Source of the DNA: Escarpia spicata
Lineage: Eukaryota > Annelida > Polychaeta > Sabellida > Siboglinidae
NCBI GenBank assembly: GCA_963995525.1
Contig: OZ023207.1
Coordinates: 31,533,298 to 31,597,297, forward strand
DNA length: 64,000 nt
Direction: 5' to 3'
Shown: positions 13,076-23,288 of the stretch, piece by piece
How the letters are laid out: each line of letters starts with the position of its first letter
Numbering within the stretch: the stretch's first letter is position 1
The notes under the pieces: generated by a model
The model's input: only the letters and a program-made list of their open reading frames with translations
What the model was told of the DNA's origin: nothing
Databases searched by the model: none
Program-made: the position numbers and the translations under genes

Positions 13076-13629
13076 TACCGGAGACAAAATTACAATTAGC
13101 ATGGCTCCGACATGTATAATATTTTATATGTGACGACACATTTATCAAAAGTCAAAAACACACAGTATTGTATTCAATTCAACTTTAACTCAGTATCCAT
13201 GACAAAATACATAAATTATCCAGCATTGTTACAGTGGTAGGGTTTCATTGTCTTTGTGTTGCTGATAGCCAGTGGCAGCCAACTGAGTTCTTGCAACATA
13301 CACCAGGTACTTGTTATGTATGACACAAGTTTGTGATGAAGTAATGGTATTGAAAGCCTTTTTAAATTTTTCAACAACAATCTGTTGATACACTGACATC
13401 AGCATTTTACTTGTTTAAATTTTCCATGTATCATGAGGACTATTATATTATATACTTTTCATGCCACGTTTAATTTTTTTTAATTATTCATTTTTATCAC
13501 TGGTTTATATTTATTTTCACAAATAATTTACATTACATTTTCACTTCGCATGATGATTATACACCTGTACACATTGTACTAATTATGTTATAAGCAACAC
13601 TTGAGCAAAGTTAGTTCTGGTATGGTGTA

Positions 13630-13815
13630 GCATCCAGTCCTTTACACTTTACTCCCTGGCAGACCTATTACACCGAACACCATATCGACTCGTGTGGGAA
13701 GCATTCAGCCACACCGACATTAATACGCGAAGACTGTTCATGCAAAAATATCCACAGCTGTCTGTAGCCGGTATTCTTCACACAGCTGAATACACCTGAT
13801 CAACGTAGCAGGTAG
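13630..13815 (+). repeat. dispersed repeat related to 38540-38745
   Basis: The segment from ATCCAGTCCTTTACACTTTA through GAAGCATTCAGCC to CTGTCTGTAGCCGG is clearly related to 38520-38700 (TTTACACTTTACTCCCTGGCAG is shared). This copy is shorter and more diverged. Confidence 0.7.
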
Positions 13816-13859
13816 CCTGGTAGTGACAGTACATGTCATATGGCTATGACCTTGACTAG

Positions 13860-14225
13860 TCTAGTCACTATTATCTGCGAGTTGTAAACATACCAAGCAT
13901 TGCATAAACTACAACATTTTCGAATTTTATATCTGATTTGTTTTAACAAAGAATCAGACATTATTATTCTTTGTTAAAAAACAATTATGATATAATTATT
14001 TGTATTTGATATGTACATATTACATTTGTTCAACCAAACATCTTCCTAAGTAATTTTTCTCATTGGTTTACATTTTATGTGATATTAAAATGTTTTGTTA
14101 AATACACATAATTGTTTAGTCACTAATTTTGAGAGTTGTATACATACAAGGCCTGTATAAACTACAACTAGCATTTGACGTCACGTGTACTAGTGTTGTT
14201 TTTTTGTAACAAAGAATAAAAGTAA
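13860..14225 (+). repeat. two diverged copies of an approx. 115-bp segment
   Basis: 13862-13985 and 14117-14222 share the order 'TAGTCACTA .. GAGTTGTA.ACATAC .. AAACTACAAC .. TTGTTTTnnnnAACAAAGAAT'. They are separated by about 130 bp of AT-rich DNA, so this is a small local duplication. Confidence 0.6.
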
Positions 14226-14480
14226 CTGTTTTTTTTATATGTTCCTGACATTTTTTTAACCTCTTCCAAATTTGTGTTTCTACTGGTGCTTTGCATTTTA
14301 TGTGCATGTAAAATATGTGATATTAAAAAGTATTACATTATACATATCAAGTGATTGTACTTGTAGTTGTATTGTGCTTTTCATTATTTTGTAGCCAATC
14401 TCATCAAATAGTTTCAATAAAATGTGTTTACTTTACATTGTCTTTACTTTAATTCACATGCATTTCTAACAACAATATGC

Positions 14481-14840
14481 AATTTAACAAAGACACCCAT
14501 TACTGCAAAATCATCATGTACACAAACAAAACTATCACATACAGGGGCGGATCCAGAAATTGAGTTTGGGGGGCACAAAAACCTCTACTGGCGGCCGAAC
14601 CAAATGGTGTAGTCTAAATTGTGTCGCTATACCGCCGCCATAACTTCAGCCGCTCAGCTGCAGTTGTGATATCGGAAGACACAATAACTTCAGCTTATTA
14701 TTATCACCTAAACTGGAGCACATTTCAAACGGTCTGGGGGACACAGTCGCGTGGGCCCATTATAAAAGGTCTGCAGACACGCCAAATTCCTAAGGTCTAG
14801 GGGGCATGTGCCGCCAGGCCCACCTGGATCCGCCTATAAC
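14481..14840 (+). mobile_element. hAT-like MITE (CAGGGGCGGATCCAG ends)
   Basis: The element starts CAGGGGCGGATCCAG at about 14544 and ends CTGGATCCGCCT at about 14835, giving terminal inverted repeats. The flanks ATCACATA and ATAACATA (7 of 8 bases alike) fit an 8-bp target duplication, as in hAT elements. It has no coding capacity. Homology to 28029-28292 also covers about 60 bp left of the element. Confidence 0.65.
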
Positions 14841-15574
14841 ATATTTGTTTATTACTTGTATTTATAATTTTGATAAAAGGTTTGGTGACAGAGTAATGTG
14901 TACTACATTTGACAACATTCGTTTACCTGAAGGTGAAGAGCTTTGACGCATACATCTGCATGTGGTGTTGACACACCTCGAGTTCTGAAAATATGGTACA
15001 TATATTAATAGTCAGCACTGATTGTTTCTAACAATAATAATTTAAATGTAGTTACAAAAGTTGTATTTTTAACTCAACGTTATAAAAATCCAAGTTTTTA
15101 CACCGTGTCTTGTTTTATTTAGTCCAGTCACGACAAGTCGGTTGGTTTTGCGATATCAGTCAGAAATGGAATTCACCTATTTCTATGTTAGTTCGGAATT
15201 AATGACAACCGAAAACTACGAGACGTTTGTTGCATATCGAAAAACTACCAACATCGATCATGGATAACGGCAGCTCGCACGCACACACGCACGCACGCAC
15301 GCGCATAGACACACACACACACACTCACAGTAACACAAACGTGTGAGTACGTGTACATTGCCTTCCTATGAACACGCATGCGTGCATGTGCATGCGCGTC
15401 TGTATGTGGGTTTTAATGTGAATATGTAGACATACAAGAATTGTATAAGTTATGTTGGTTGACTGATATTATTTTTATTTAGTAATGCCCACAGCGGAGT
15501 TCAGTTGCACTACTCCTTTTAGCATAACGTATCGTTGGGTGGGTCACCAGGTGCCAGTACAAGTCAAAACAGAC

Positions 15575-15686
<112 letters not shown>

Positions 15687-15805
15687 CCTCTCTAACACGT
15701 CCGATCGGGAAGCAACTCCATTCATCTAGGATCCAGTGGGTTAGAGATAGACACCACCTCTCTGTGTGTCCACGACGTGTGGGATCGTTTACTTCCCCTG
15801 ACAAC

Positions 15806-15964
15806 TGAAGTGATTGTTCGCTTGTATGCTACGCTAATTCACTCTTCCAGACACTCCGATTCCACGCACAAGTCAATACACAGTTGTAGTCGATTCACCA
15901 ACTGGAGGTTTACTACGCATATGATACAATATAGTTCCTAGCCTAGTTATGAGGTATCACAACA
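15806..15964 (-). repeat. 3' LTR of the 15806-20134 element
   Basis: Minus-strand reading begins TGTTGTGATA and ends TCACTTCA (TG..CA). It matches 19976-20134 with a handful of substitutions. Confidence 0.92.
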
Positions 15965-16129
15965 TCTCCCTCTGCATGTTTGTATCAATTGATTGATGTG
16001 ATACAAAATGAGATGTCATGTATAACAGTATGACTAAATGACTATACTAATATAACAATATAACACGATAAAGTTCGTTGTATACTAGTAATTATGAACT
16101 ATAATTATTTAATATGACACAGTCTGCAG

Positions 16130-17875
16130 CTAGTCATCTTGGAACCTCGATGGCTTCCGAATCGTCCGCCCGGATCGTCTGATCATCGGCTCAGGTAGTG
16201 GCGCATCAACAGTGGTCGTGTCGCCAGTCGTCGGGACAGGCGGCGTCACCTGATGATCGTCCGTGTCGTCATCTCGGAAGGTCACTCGTCGCCGTGCGTG
16301 CTCTGCAGGGTCTTTCATAATGCTCCTAGGTCGATACGTGGCATGTAGCTCCCTTAGGTGCGCCCTCGTTCTGCGCAGCCTCGTGCCGTTCGGCGTCTGC
16401 ACAACGTATGACCGTGGCTCTGCGCACTGCGTCAATATCTCGTCTGGGCACCACTGGTGAGTCTCTTTGTTGAGGATCCTCACGCGCTGTCCGGCATGCA
16501 ACGGAGCGAGCTCTGGACCCGCGTGTCGGTCGTGGTCGGTTATCATGCGCTCTCTGCGCTGCTGTAGCTGTTCGTTGTTCAGTTGCAGGTTCTGCTGCAT
16601 CAGCACCGAATGGTGACTAGGTAGTGTCGTGCGGACAGGTCGGTTGAAGAGGATTTCGCTCGGACTGGGCAAGTTGCTGTCTATCGGCGTGCATCGAAGT
16701 TGTTGTAGCGCGATCAACACGTCATTGCCGGTCTTGGCGCATTTCTGGATGATCCCCTTGGCCGTCCTGACCTGTCTCTCAACCAATCCGTTCGATTGAG
16801 GATATCTGGGTGATGTTGAGGTGTGCTTGATGTTCCATCTCCTGCACAGGTCGTCGTATGGCTTCCCTACGTACTGTGGGCCATTGTCGGTGATTATCTC
16901 CAGTGGTGGTCCAAACATGCTAATCCACTCTGCTGACATGTTGGCGATGGCAGTGCTGGTTGTCGTGTGCATCTTCTGGTCGACGTAGAACTTATAGGAG
17001 TTATAGTCAGTGATGAGCAGGTAGTTGTCTCCTTTGATTTTGAACATGTCACTGGCCACCTTGGTCCACGGTGTGGATGGCACATCATGAGCTGGCTGGT
17101 TCTCTTGACATGCTGCACATGCTTTGATTATTGTCTCTATGTCTTTGTGGATGTTCGGCCAATATACCGAATCTCTCATGAGTCGACGTGTCTTCTCGAT
17201 ACCGAGGTGTGACTCGTGAAGTTGCTGCAGGATGTCTAACCTCAACGTCTCTGGTATGATCACCTGTCTTCCTTTGAAGATGACTCCATCTGAAATTCCG
17301 ATTTCGTCGCGGTAGGACCAGTACGGGCGAAGGTCGTGTGTCAGCTCTCTGATCGTGTCAGGCCACCCACTGTATATCACTTGCTGGAGAGCTCGCAGTG
17401 TGTGGTCTGAGGTCGACAGCTGTCGAAGCTGGACTCGTTTGTCGGTGCTGAAGTTGATTAGATCGATGTTGTGGGCGTTCTCATCGTCGTCGTCTGGCGA
17501 GATGTCATCCACTGTCACGTCTAGTGGGATCTCGGCATTCTTCTCCGGGTTGGGAAGTCTCGAGAGGACATCTACGATGACCATCTGGCTGCCAGGTCGG
17601 TACACAAGCTGGAAGTCGTATCCCTGTATCTTGATCAGGAGTCGCTGTAGACGTGGAGGTGCACTCTTTAGCGGCTTCTTGTGTATCATCAGCAGAGGTT
17701 TGTGATCTGTTATGACGACGAACGGCTTTCCGAAGAGGTACGTGTGGAACTTTAGGATTCCAATGACGATCGCCAGTGTCTCACGTTCGATGTTGGAATA
17801 CGCCGACTGTGTCGGTGTGAGCGTCTTGGATGCGAACGCTACAGGTCTGTTGTCCTGTAGAAGGCAGGCACCCAA
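16130..17875 (-). CDS. RNase H and integrase part of Pol (LTR element)
   Basis: A 581-codon open frame. Residues 1-110 are the RNase H region (NIERETLAIV, VITDHKPLLM), whose first acidic residue is lost upstream at a frame break. A histidine/cysteine zinc module follows (LHESHLGIEKTRR ... KACAACQ, about 219-256). The integrase core carries D276 (ASDMFKI), D330 (IITDNGPQY) and E366 (NGLVERQV), so the DDE triad is present. A basic tail ends ...RRSGRTIRKPSRFQDD. Integrase joins element cDNA to the host genome. The frame is open to its natural end, but it begins inside RNase H, so it needs the broken upstream part. It is a retrotransposon remnant, not a host gene. Confidence 0.9.
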   Translation of the reverse strand: MGACLLQDNRPVAFASKTLTPTQSAYSNIERETLAIVIGILKFHTYLFGKPFVVITDHKPLLMIHKKPLKSAPPRLQRLLIKIQGYDFQLVYRPGSQMVIVDVLSRLPNPEKNAEIPLDVTVDDISPDDDDENAHNIDLINFSTDKRVQLRQLSTSDHTLRALQQVIYSGWPDTIRELTHDLRPYWSYRDEIGISDGVIFKGRQVIIPETLRLDILQQLHESHLGIEKTRRLMRDSVYWPNIHKDIETIIKACAACQENQPAHDVPSTPWTKVASDMFKIKGDNYLLITDYNSYKFYVDQKMHTTTSTAIANMSAEWISMFGPPLEIITDNGPQYVGKPYDDLCRRWNIKHTSTSPRYPQSNGLVERQVRTAKGIIQKCAKTGNDVLIALQQLRCTPIDSNLPSPSEILFNRPVRTTLPSHHSVLMQQNLQLNNEQLQQRRERMITDHDRHAGPELAPLHAGQRVRILNKETHQWCPDEILTQCAEPRSYVVQTPNGTRLRRTRAHLRELHATYRPRSIMKDPAEHARRRVTFRDDDTDDHQVTPPVPTTGDTTTVDAPLPEPMIRRSGRTIRKPSRFQDD

Positions 17876-18633
17876 CCCTTTCTGCGACGCATCGACTTCT
17901 AGGACTGTGGACCTTCTGTGGATGGTAGTATGACCGGCACGATTCGCTGTCGATACAGCTCTTCAGGTCGTCGTAAGTATGCTGATGGTCCTCTTGCCAC
18001 ACGAATGGGATGTCCTTCTTGAGGAGTGCCCTCAGGGGCGATACCTTGTCAGCGAAGTGAGGGATGTACGCCGCAAGATAATTCATCAGACCGATGAACC
18101 GCTGAAGATCCTCCTTATCCTGTGGGGTAGGCATCTTGCGTAGGTCCTCAATCTTACTCGGATCAGGTTTGATACCATCTTGCCCGTACAACGACCCGAA
18201 GAAGACGATCTCGTTCGTCTTGATGATGCACTTTGTGGAGTTGAAGACAAGACCTTCCTCTCTGGCAATGTGCATCAGCCGGAAGAGGTTCTTGTCGTGC
18301 TCGGCGCTCTCTCGTCCGTAGAATACCACATCGTCTGCGATGCCAACACATCCCGGTGTCCTGCCTAAGATGCGGTCCATCGCCTGCTGGAAGAGGTCTT
18401 GGGATACGCACAGGCCAAACGGGAGCCTCTTGTAGCAGTACCTCCCGAAAGGTCGTTTCGTCTAGGTGGATAGACCAGTAGCCAGCCTTGGCATCCATCT
18501 TCGAAAATACCCGTGCCTCTGCGAACTCGGGGTTGAGTTCCTCTAGAGTTGGTATTTTATGTGGACATCGCTTGAGACTGTCGTTGAGACGCTTGGGGTC
18601 GAGGCAGACTCTTAGTGAACCATCTCTCTTCAC
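17781..18633 (-). pseudogene. reverse transcriptase part of Pol, frameshifted
   Basis: The first piece (18633-18163) has GSLRVCLDPKRLNDSLKR and FSKMDAKAGYWSIHLDE, the substrate-binding and first Asp motifs of a Ty3-type RT. The second frame (18380-17781) has MDRILGR ... GIADDVVFYG with the catalytic DD, then FNSTKCIIKTNEIVFFG and the thumb/connection QRFIGLMNYLAAYIPHF. At least one frameshift lies between the halves near 18400, and another near 17900 separates RT from RNase H. Confidence 0.88.
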
Positions 18634-19128
18634 GCTCGTTGTGATGGATGAACACCAGTCTGTGTGATGCTCGATCTTCCGTATTATCCCGACTTTCTTC
18701 GTTGTGTCGAGTTCGTGTTGCAGTTTTGCCTTCAGATGGATGCTGCACTTGCGTGGTGCGTAAATCGATGGTTCCGCATCTTGTTTCAGGGTTAGATTGG
18801 CTTTACCTTCGAAGCTGCCAATGCGGTCGAACTGCTCAGGAAACTACTTCTTGAGGTCCTCGATGGAGTTCACGGTCGCCCTCTGTGCGTCGCTCAGAGG
18901 AATCGATCGGTTGATGCCTGATTTGATGGAGTTGATTGTCACTATCCGCATCTGCTCGCATGCCCGCAGGCCTAGGATGGCTGGTCCCTCGACGTCAACG
19001 ACGTAAAACTTGTACTTGCGCCACTGGCAGTCCTAGTATTGACATAGTATCTTCAGTGCGCCGCAGCATTCTATCTCGTCGCCGTTATATGCAGTCAGCT
19101 TTGTGTTGTGTACAGGTTCTACCTTCGA

Positions 19129-19737
19129 TCACCACAGGTCTCCATACATCTGCTTGGTGACACGTACTGACAGAGTGTTGCCTGGCGCGACTGTGTCGAC
19201 CTTCAGCTTCAGATCGTGCACGCCCTGTATATCAGCGCAGACAATGTTCAGGTTGGCATACACCTCATCACGTGTGATGTCTGTGTGGCTTTCTGACGCT
19301 ATGATGACGTAAAACGACTTCGTGTAAATCTCGCCGTCAGTGTCGTAGTCGTCTCGATCGTGTTCTGTGTTGTACCCAGAGAGTTCGTGAATTGGCTTCG
19401 TTGGTTGTCTACTGTCACGTCGACTTCGGCTCTTTAGTCTAGCTGGTCGTTTCGACTTGTACACGGCTTTCTGGGGTCGGTCGTCTGCTTTCTGCCGGTC
19501 ATCTGTTTTCTTTTTCCGGCAACACTTGGCCCAGTGCCCAACGACATCGCAGTATTTACAGTGGTCCTTGTAAGCAGGACACTGCCTCGGTGGATGTGAG
19601 AGTGCACAGTTTCTGCATGTATTTCTATGCTTCACTTCGTTGATGGCCGTGTAATGTGGTCTTCTCAGGCTTTGCAGGGACTCTTTTCCAGCAGCTGTGG
19701 CCTCATATTTGCGTTCTTCCTTCAACACGTGATCCAT
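19129..19737 (-). pseudogene. Gag nucleocapsid and start of protease (LTR element)
   Basis: Two zinc knuckles are visible: CRNCALSHPPRQC (CX2CX3HX4C) and CKYCDVVGHWAKC (CX2CX4HX4C). A basic stretch (KSKRPARLKSRSRRDSRQ) and a protease-like segment KVDTVAPGNTLSV follow. Retroviral-type proteases have DTG or DSG at this place, so DTV suggests a lost active-site glycine. Only about 230 bp separates this frame from the primer site, so most of the Gag capsid region is missing. Confidence 0.75.
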
Positions 19738-19975
19738 GCTTTTGATGAGTTGTGTCGCCTCCTGGTGACCAGTTGTGTAGCGCGCGAAGTGATACCCAGA
19801 TGTATCACGCGTGACGGCATGCGTGAATCTCGTGACGATGTCGGATCGGATTTTGGGTTGCGGGCACAGCGGTTAACGACGTAGACTCTACGCTAATTGG
19901 CAATTTACAGTTTCAAAGTTCATGATTCTGATGCTCACTGTTACCGCTGTTTTATGTATCTTTACGCTGCCACCA

Positions 19976-20134
19976 TTAAGTGATTGTTCGCTTGTATGCT
20001 ACGCTAATTCACTCTTCCAGACACTCCGATTCCACGCACAAGTCAATACACAGTTGTAGGCGATTCACCAACTGGCGGTTGACTACGCATATGATACAAC
20101 ATTGTTCCTAGCCTAGTTATGAGTTATCACAACA
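19976..20134 (-). repeat. 5' LTR of the 15806-20134 element
   Basis: Same length as the 3' LTR (159 bp). The last dinucleotide is AA where the other LTR has CA, and the tRNA-primer site follows with no gap. Confidence 0.9.
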
Positions 20135-20454
20135 AAAACCACACCAGATAAAAGGGACAAACGGCTTGTAGCGTCTCTATCGAAACAACACAGACAACGT
20201 GAGGTGAACGAAATTGCCTGAGTTTCAAAACGGCGGCTGGTATAATGTAATTTAACCATCGCCTCATCCATCGATAGTCTGGCGGTCTACCGCGCGACTA
20301 CCGCTCCCCATGCAGTCTACCAAATCACATCATCTGTCCACATGTTACCTACATTTGACACTTACTAGGTGATATAAAATGATTTGGACATAAAAGAATA
20401 AACGACGAAACGGATTTCTTAGTGATAGAGGAAGAAGAACAACGTCACACGCTA

Positions 20455-20600
20455 AGCAATGTATCTTCGTAACATTCCCAGAGAAGTCGAGATAGCGTTA
20501 AATTGAACAGGTCTGCCAGGGAGTAAAGTGTAAAGCGCTTTGAGCAGTCCTGGGGACTGGATGCTGCGCTCTATAAGAATTTACCTTGATGTACACATGC
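20455..20600 (-). repeat. short dispersed repeat (GCGCTTTGAGCAGTCC type)
   Basis: The phrase AAAGCGCTTTGAGCAGTCCT, then GGACTGGATGCTGCGCT and a TATAAGAATTTACC end, is the same in copy B at 49430-49520. On the opposite strand AGTAAAGTG.. / CACTTTACTCCCTGGCAGA matches the repeat at 13630 and 38540, so they may be one family. Confidence 0.5.
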
Positions 20601-21690
20601 ACGTACGCACGCAGGCACGCACGTTATCTAATTAGTATTTATTCTGGTGCAGTGAATAAAGCATAGAAAGCGACGCCAAACGAAGTATCCACCCCCCACT
20701 AAACAACACGTCACACCTTGAAACCATCCTCTATTGTGAGGTACATATTTTCCCCGAGTGTGTTTATTCAACAAAGGAAGTGTTGTGTGTACAATAAAAC
20801 ACCTAAAGTCCATTGTGTTGATTGACAGCTGTAAACTACTTGGACGTCTACTTATAAGAAGTGAGGCTGCATAGGGACCATTTCACCGGTTAGCCGGACC
20901 GCTGTATGGTCTCCGTCCAGCCGGGCGACTATTGTGAAACTTCTTTCTAAGAGTGGAGTTGCTGCTTCGCTGGTTGTGATCTGTTTGGCTGGAGCCACAT
21001 TACAACACGTGAGTACACATCCCAACATGTTGAGCTGCGGCTGGGATCAGGGAGGCACTTCGGTTCCTAAAAAAACATTACATATGGTGACCTTTCTATT
21101 CTCACCACGGCTACAGCTATCACTCCATAAATCACCCCACCGTCTTTAACCAATTAACCATTACCAAATTAAGATGATTAAAATCTGGTCATCAGAAGAC
21201 GAAATTAAGTTTGACACGTTCACGCCTGGCAGACTAACTAGTTCCCAGAAACCTACACCACCGAATTCTTGCCTAAACCCCACTCATAAAATTGCACTCA
21301 CAGAACTATCAGTAACACAAAAGAACCCCACCCCTGTTCAACCATTGCCGCCTAGCGAAGGTATATCCCAGTACGCGGAGATTCACTATATATGCAGCCG
21401 ACTGGCTGTTTAAAAACCGCCCATGGCTTGGTACTGAAACTGCGGTGGCACACAAAAGAACTGTTTAGCTTAAACGTACTCAAGTAATTTTCCTCGATGA
21501 CGTTCTCACTTCATACGACCTTCCGTAGGGTCCTGTTTGAAAACAAGGTTATTCAACGAACATACGGGGAGGGGAGACGACGTCCGGAAATAAAATTAAA
21601 CCAACAACGTATTTCGTGCACTTTTATTGATACGCACTAAACAGTCCTAAGGCAACATTACAATTATTTCCGATTCCTCATCAGGTTAAT
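20600..21690. other. copy A duplicon DNA without a gene
   Basis: Collinear with 49520-50715. It includes a CACC/ACTC-rich stretch but no conserved open frame; frames seen in one copy are broken in the other. An apparent exon-like frame at 20934-21149 recurs at 49917-50165 with the same phrase LVVICLAGATLQHVS, but neither has a stop-free, conserved continuation. Confidence 0.4.
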
Positions 21691-21735
21691 TAAAACACAT
21701 GTGTGGGCGGCAAAACGTTATTTTAAAAAACACCA

Positions 21736-21935
21736 ACACACACACACAAACACACACACACACGCACACACGCACACACGCACACACGCACACACGCACA
21801 CACGCACACACGCACACACGCACACACGCACACACGCACACACGCACACACGCACACACGCACACACGCACACACGCACACACACACATACACACACACA
21901 AACACACACACACAAAAAAACACACACACACGTAG
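21736..21935. repeat. (CACACACG)n minisatellite
   Basis: A regular 8-bp unit (CACACACG) is repeated about fifteen times between CA runs. Copy B has only irregular CA repeats at 50735-50826, so the 8-bp form arose or expanded in copy A only. Confidence 0.95.
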
Positions 21936-22009
21936 TAGTGGGATAAATAGTAATACTATAATGGAAAGATGTCAATGTTTTTGCAATAAACACGTCGCCG
22001 CGAGGTGAC

Positions 22010-22710
22010 CGTCTCCTGACCTGTTGCCATCTGTGATTGGCGTGCTGTCAGTCGTCGTGACACTGTTATTGGGTCCACTGCTCCTGCATGTGTGACAAGC
22101 TCTCGGTATAATGTCTAATGGCATTCAATAACAACGTCGAAGTCCGGGGATTTTACTTAGTCACTCACTGTCCCATAACCAGGCGGTCGTAGGGCCTCCA
22201 CTGAAGACTTGGCACAATGCCTTGCAAGATGGATTTTGCAAGGCCGGTTGATCTAGTAACATGACACTGTATTACACTTTAACGTTTATTTCTTGATTGT
22301 CGTCAGTATTTTTCAAAGGGTCCGATGACTTGTTTAATTCTGTTGCGGACATCTTCGTTGGTGATATGGTCCTTGTATGAGATGCGCAGGATTTTGCGGT
22401 AGCATCTCATCTCCATCGCCTTGGATTCTTCTTTGCAGGTCTGCTGTAAAGGTCCATATACCCCGCAAGCGTAAATGAATACTGACATCACAAGGGAGCG
22501 CATCAGTCTGATTTTGAAGCTGAATGAGATGTTATCTTTCCAGATGGCTGTTAGTCTTGTCAGCGCTGCCCTTGTCTGTTCAATCATGGATAGCACGTAA
22601 GGTTTGGACCCCTCGTCTGTGATAATTGCACCCAGGTATTTGAATCTTGATACTACGTGGATATTACGTTGGCAAACAAATGGTGGAGTGTGTAAAAACG
22701 GGAGAAACAC
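22010..22710 (-). pseudogene. RTE-like LINE 3' end, copy A
   Basis: The minus frame at 22710-22303 carries RFKYLGAIITDEGSKP, ALTRLTAIWKDNISFSFK, LMRSLVMSVFIYACG and EMRCYRKILRISYKDHITNEDVRNRI. This is the conserved C-terminal part of an RTE-type LINE reverse transcriptase. The tail of the ORF continues as broken sequence to about 22010. No polymerase core is present, so it is 5'-truncated. The equivalent in copy B is 51198-51602. Confidence 0.88.
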
Positions 22711-23288
22711 AAATCGATCGCATTATGTCCTAACGGTGCAATATAAATACGGCAACATAAACACCCATTCGGAAGTCTACGAAACGTCCTGGTTTTGGAA
22801 GTTTTCACTTAAAGCCAGTGAAGTCATTAACATAAATATATATGGATGATTATGATTATATAGTTGACAATATAAAAGCTATGTTGATTTAAAACGTGGT
22901 ATAGCCTATATTCCATATGACAGCTCAGAAGGTATTAACAGTCACTACTGGTGCATCTGTTTATTGCTATACCAGGTCAACTTATTTGGGAGGTATTCAG
23001 TCTCGTTGAAATTAATACCCAACGACTACCATATTCGTTCCCACATACTCAACTGTCTGCAGCCATTGCTACTCAGTTTTACACTTGAGTAAACTGAAGT
23101 AACGTGTACTGAACAGCATTGCCCAAGCTTCGAAAAGCAACAACAGAATTCGAGCCTTCATACTCTCAGTAGAGAGACGTTTACTTACTACGCTAATGTG
23201 CCAAAATCGACGCATACTTGGGGAATTGAGCAGGGCCTACTAAGTATATTTCACGTTAAACTTGAATATAAAGGTATATATATCTATA

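Larger units (their letters stand above)
15806..20134 (-). mobile_element. Ty3-type LTR retrotransposon inserted in copy A
   Basis: Two 159-bp LTRs (15806-15964, 19976-20134) bound a 4329-bp element that reads on the minus strand. A purine-rich tract (GCAGAGGGAGA) precedes the 3' LTR. Directly inside the 5' LTR is TGGTGGCAGCG (19965-19975), complementary to the 3' end of a leucine tRNA as I know it. The flanks ACAAC (15801-15805) and AAAAC (20135-20139) look like a 5-bp target duplication with one change. Pol order is protease, RT, RNase H, integrase, as in Ty3-like elements. The paralogous position in copy B (about 49103) has no insertion. Frameshifts make it non-autonomous. Confidence 0.92.

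Noticed and set aside
16263..19884. Plus-strand frames inside the copy A LTR element
   Set aside because: Shadows of Pol and Gag, which read on the minus strand.
20934..21149. Possible signal-peptide exon (LVVICLAGATLQHVS), also at 49917-50165
   Set aside because: Present in both duplicon copies but with no conserved splice donor or continuation; the flanking codons differ by frame-breaking changes.
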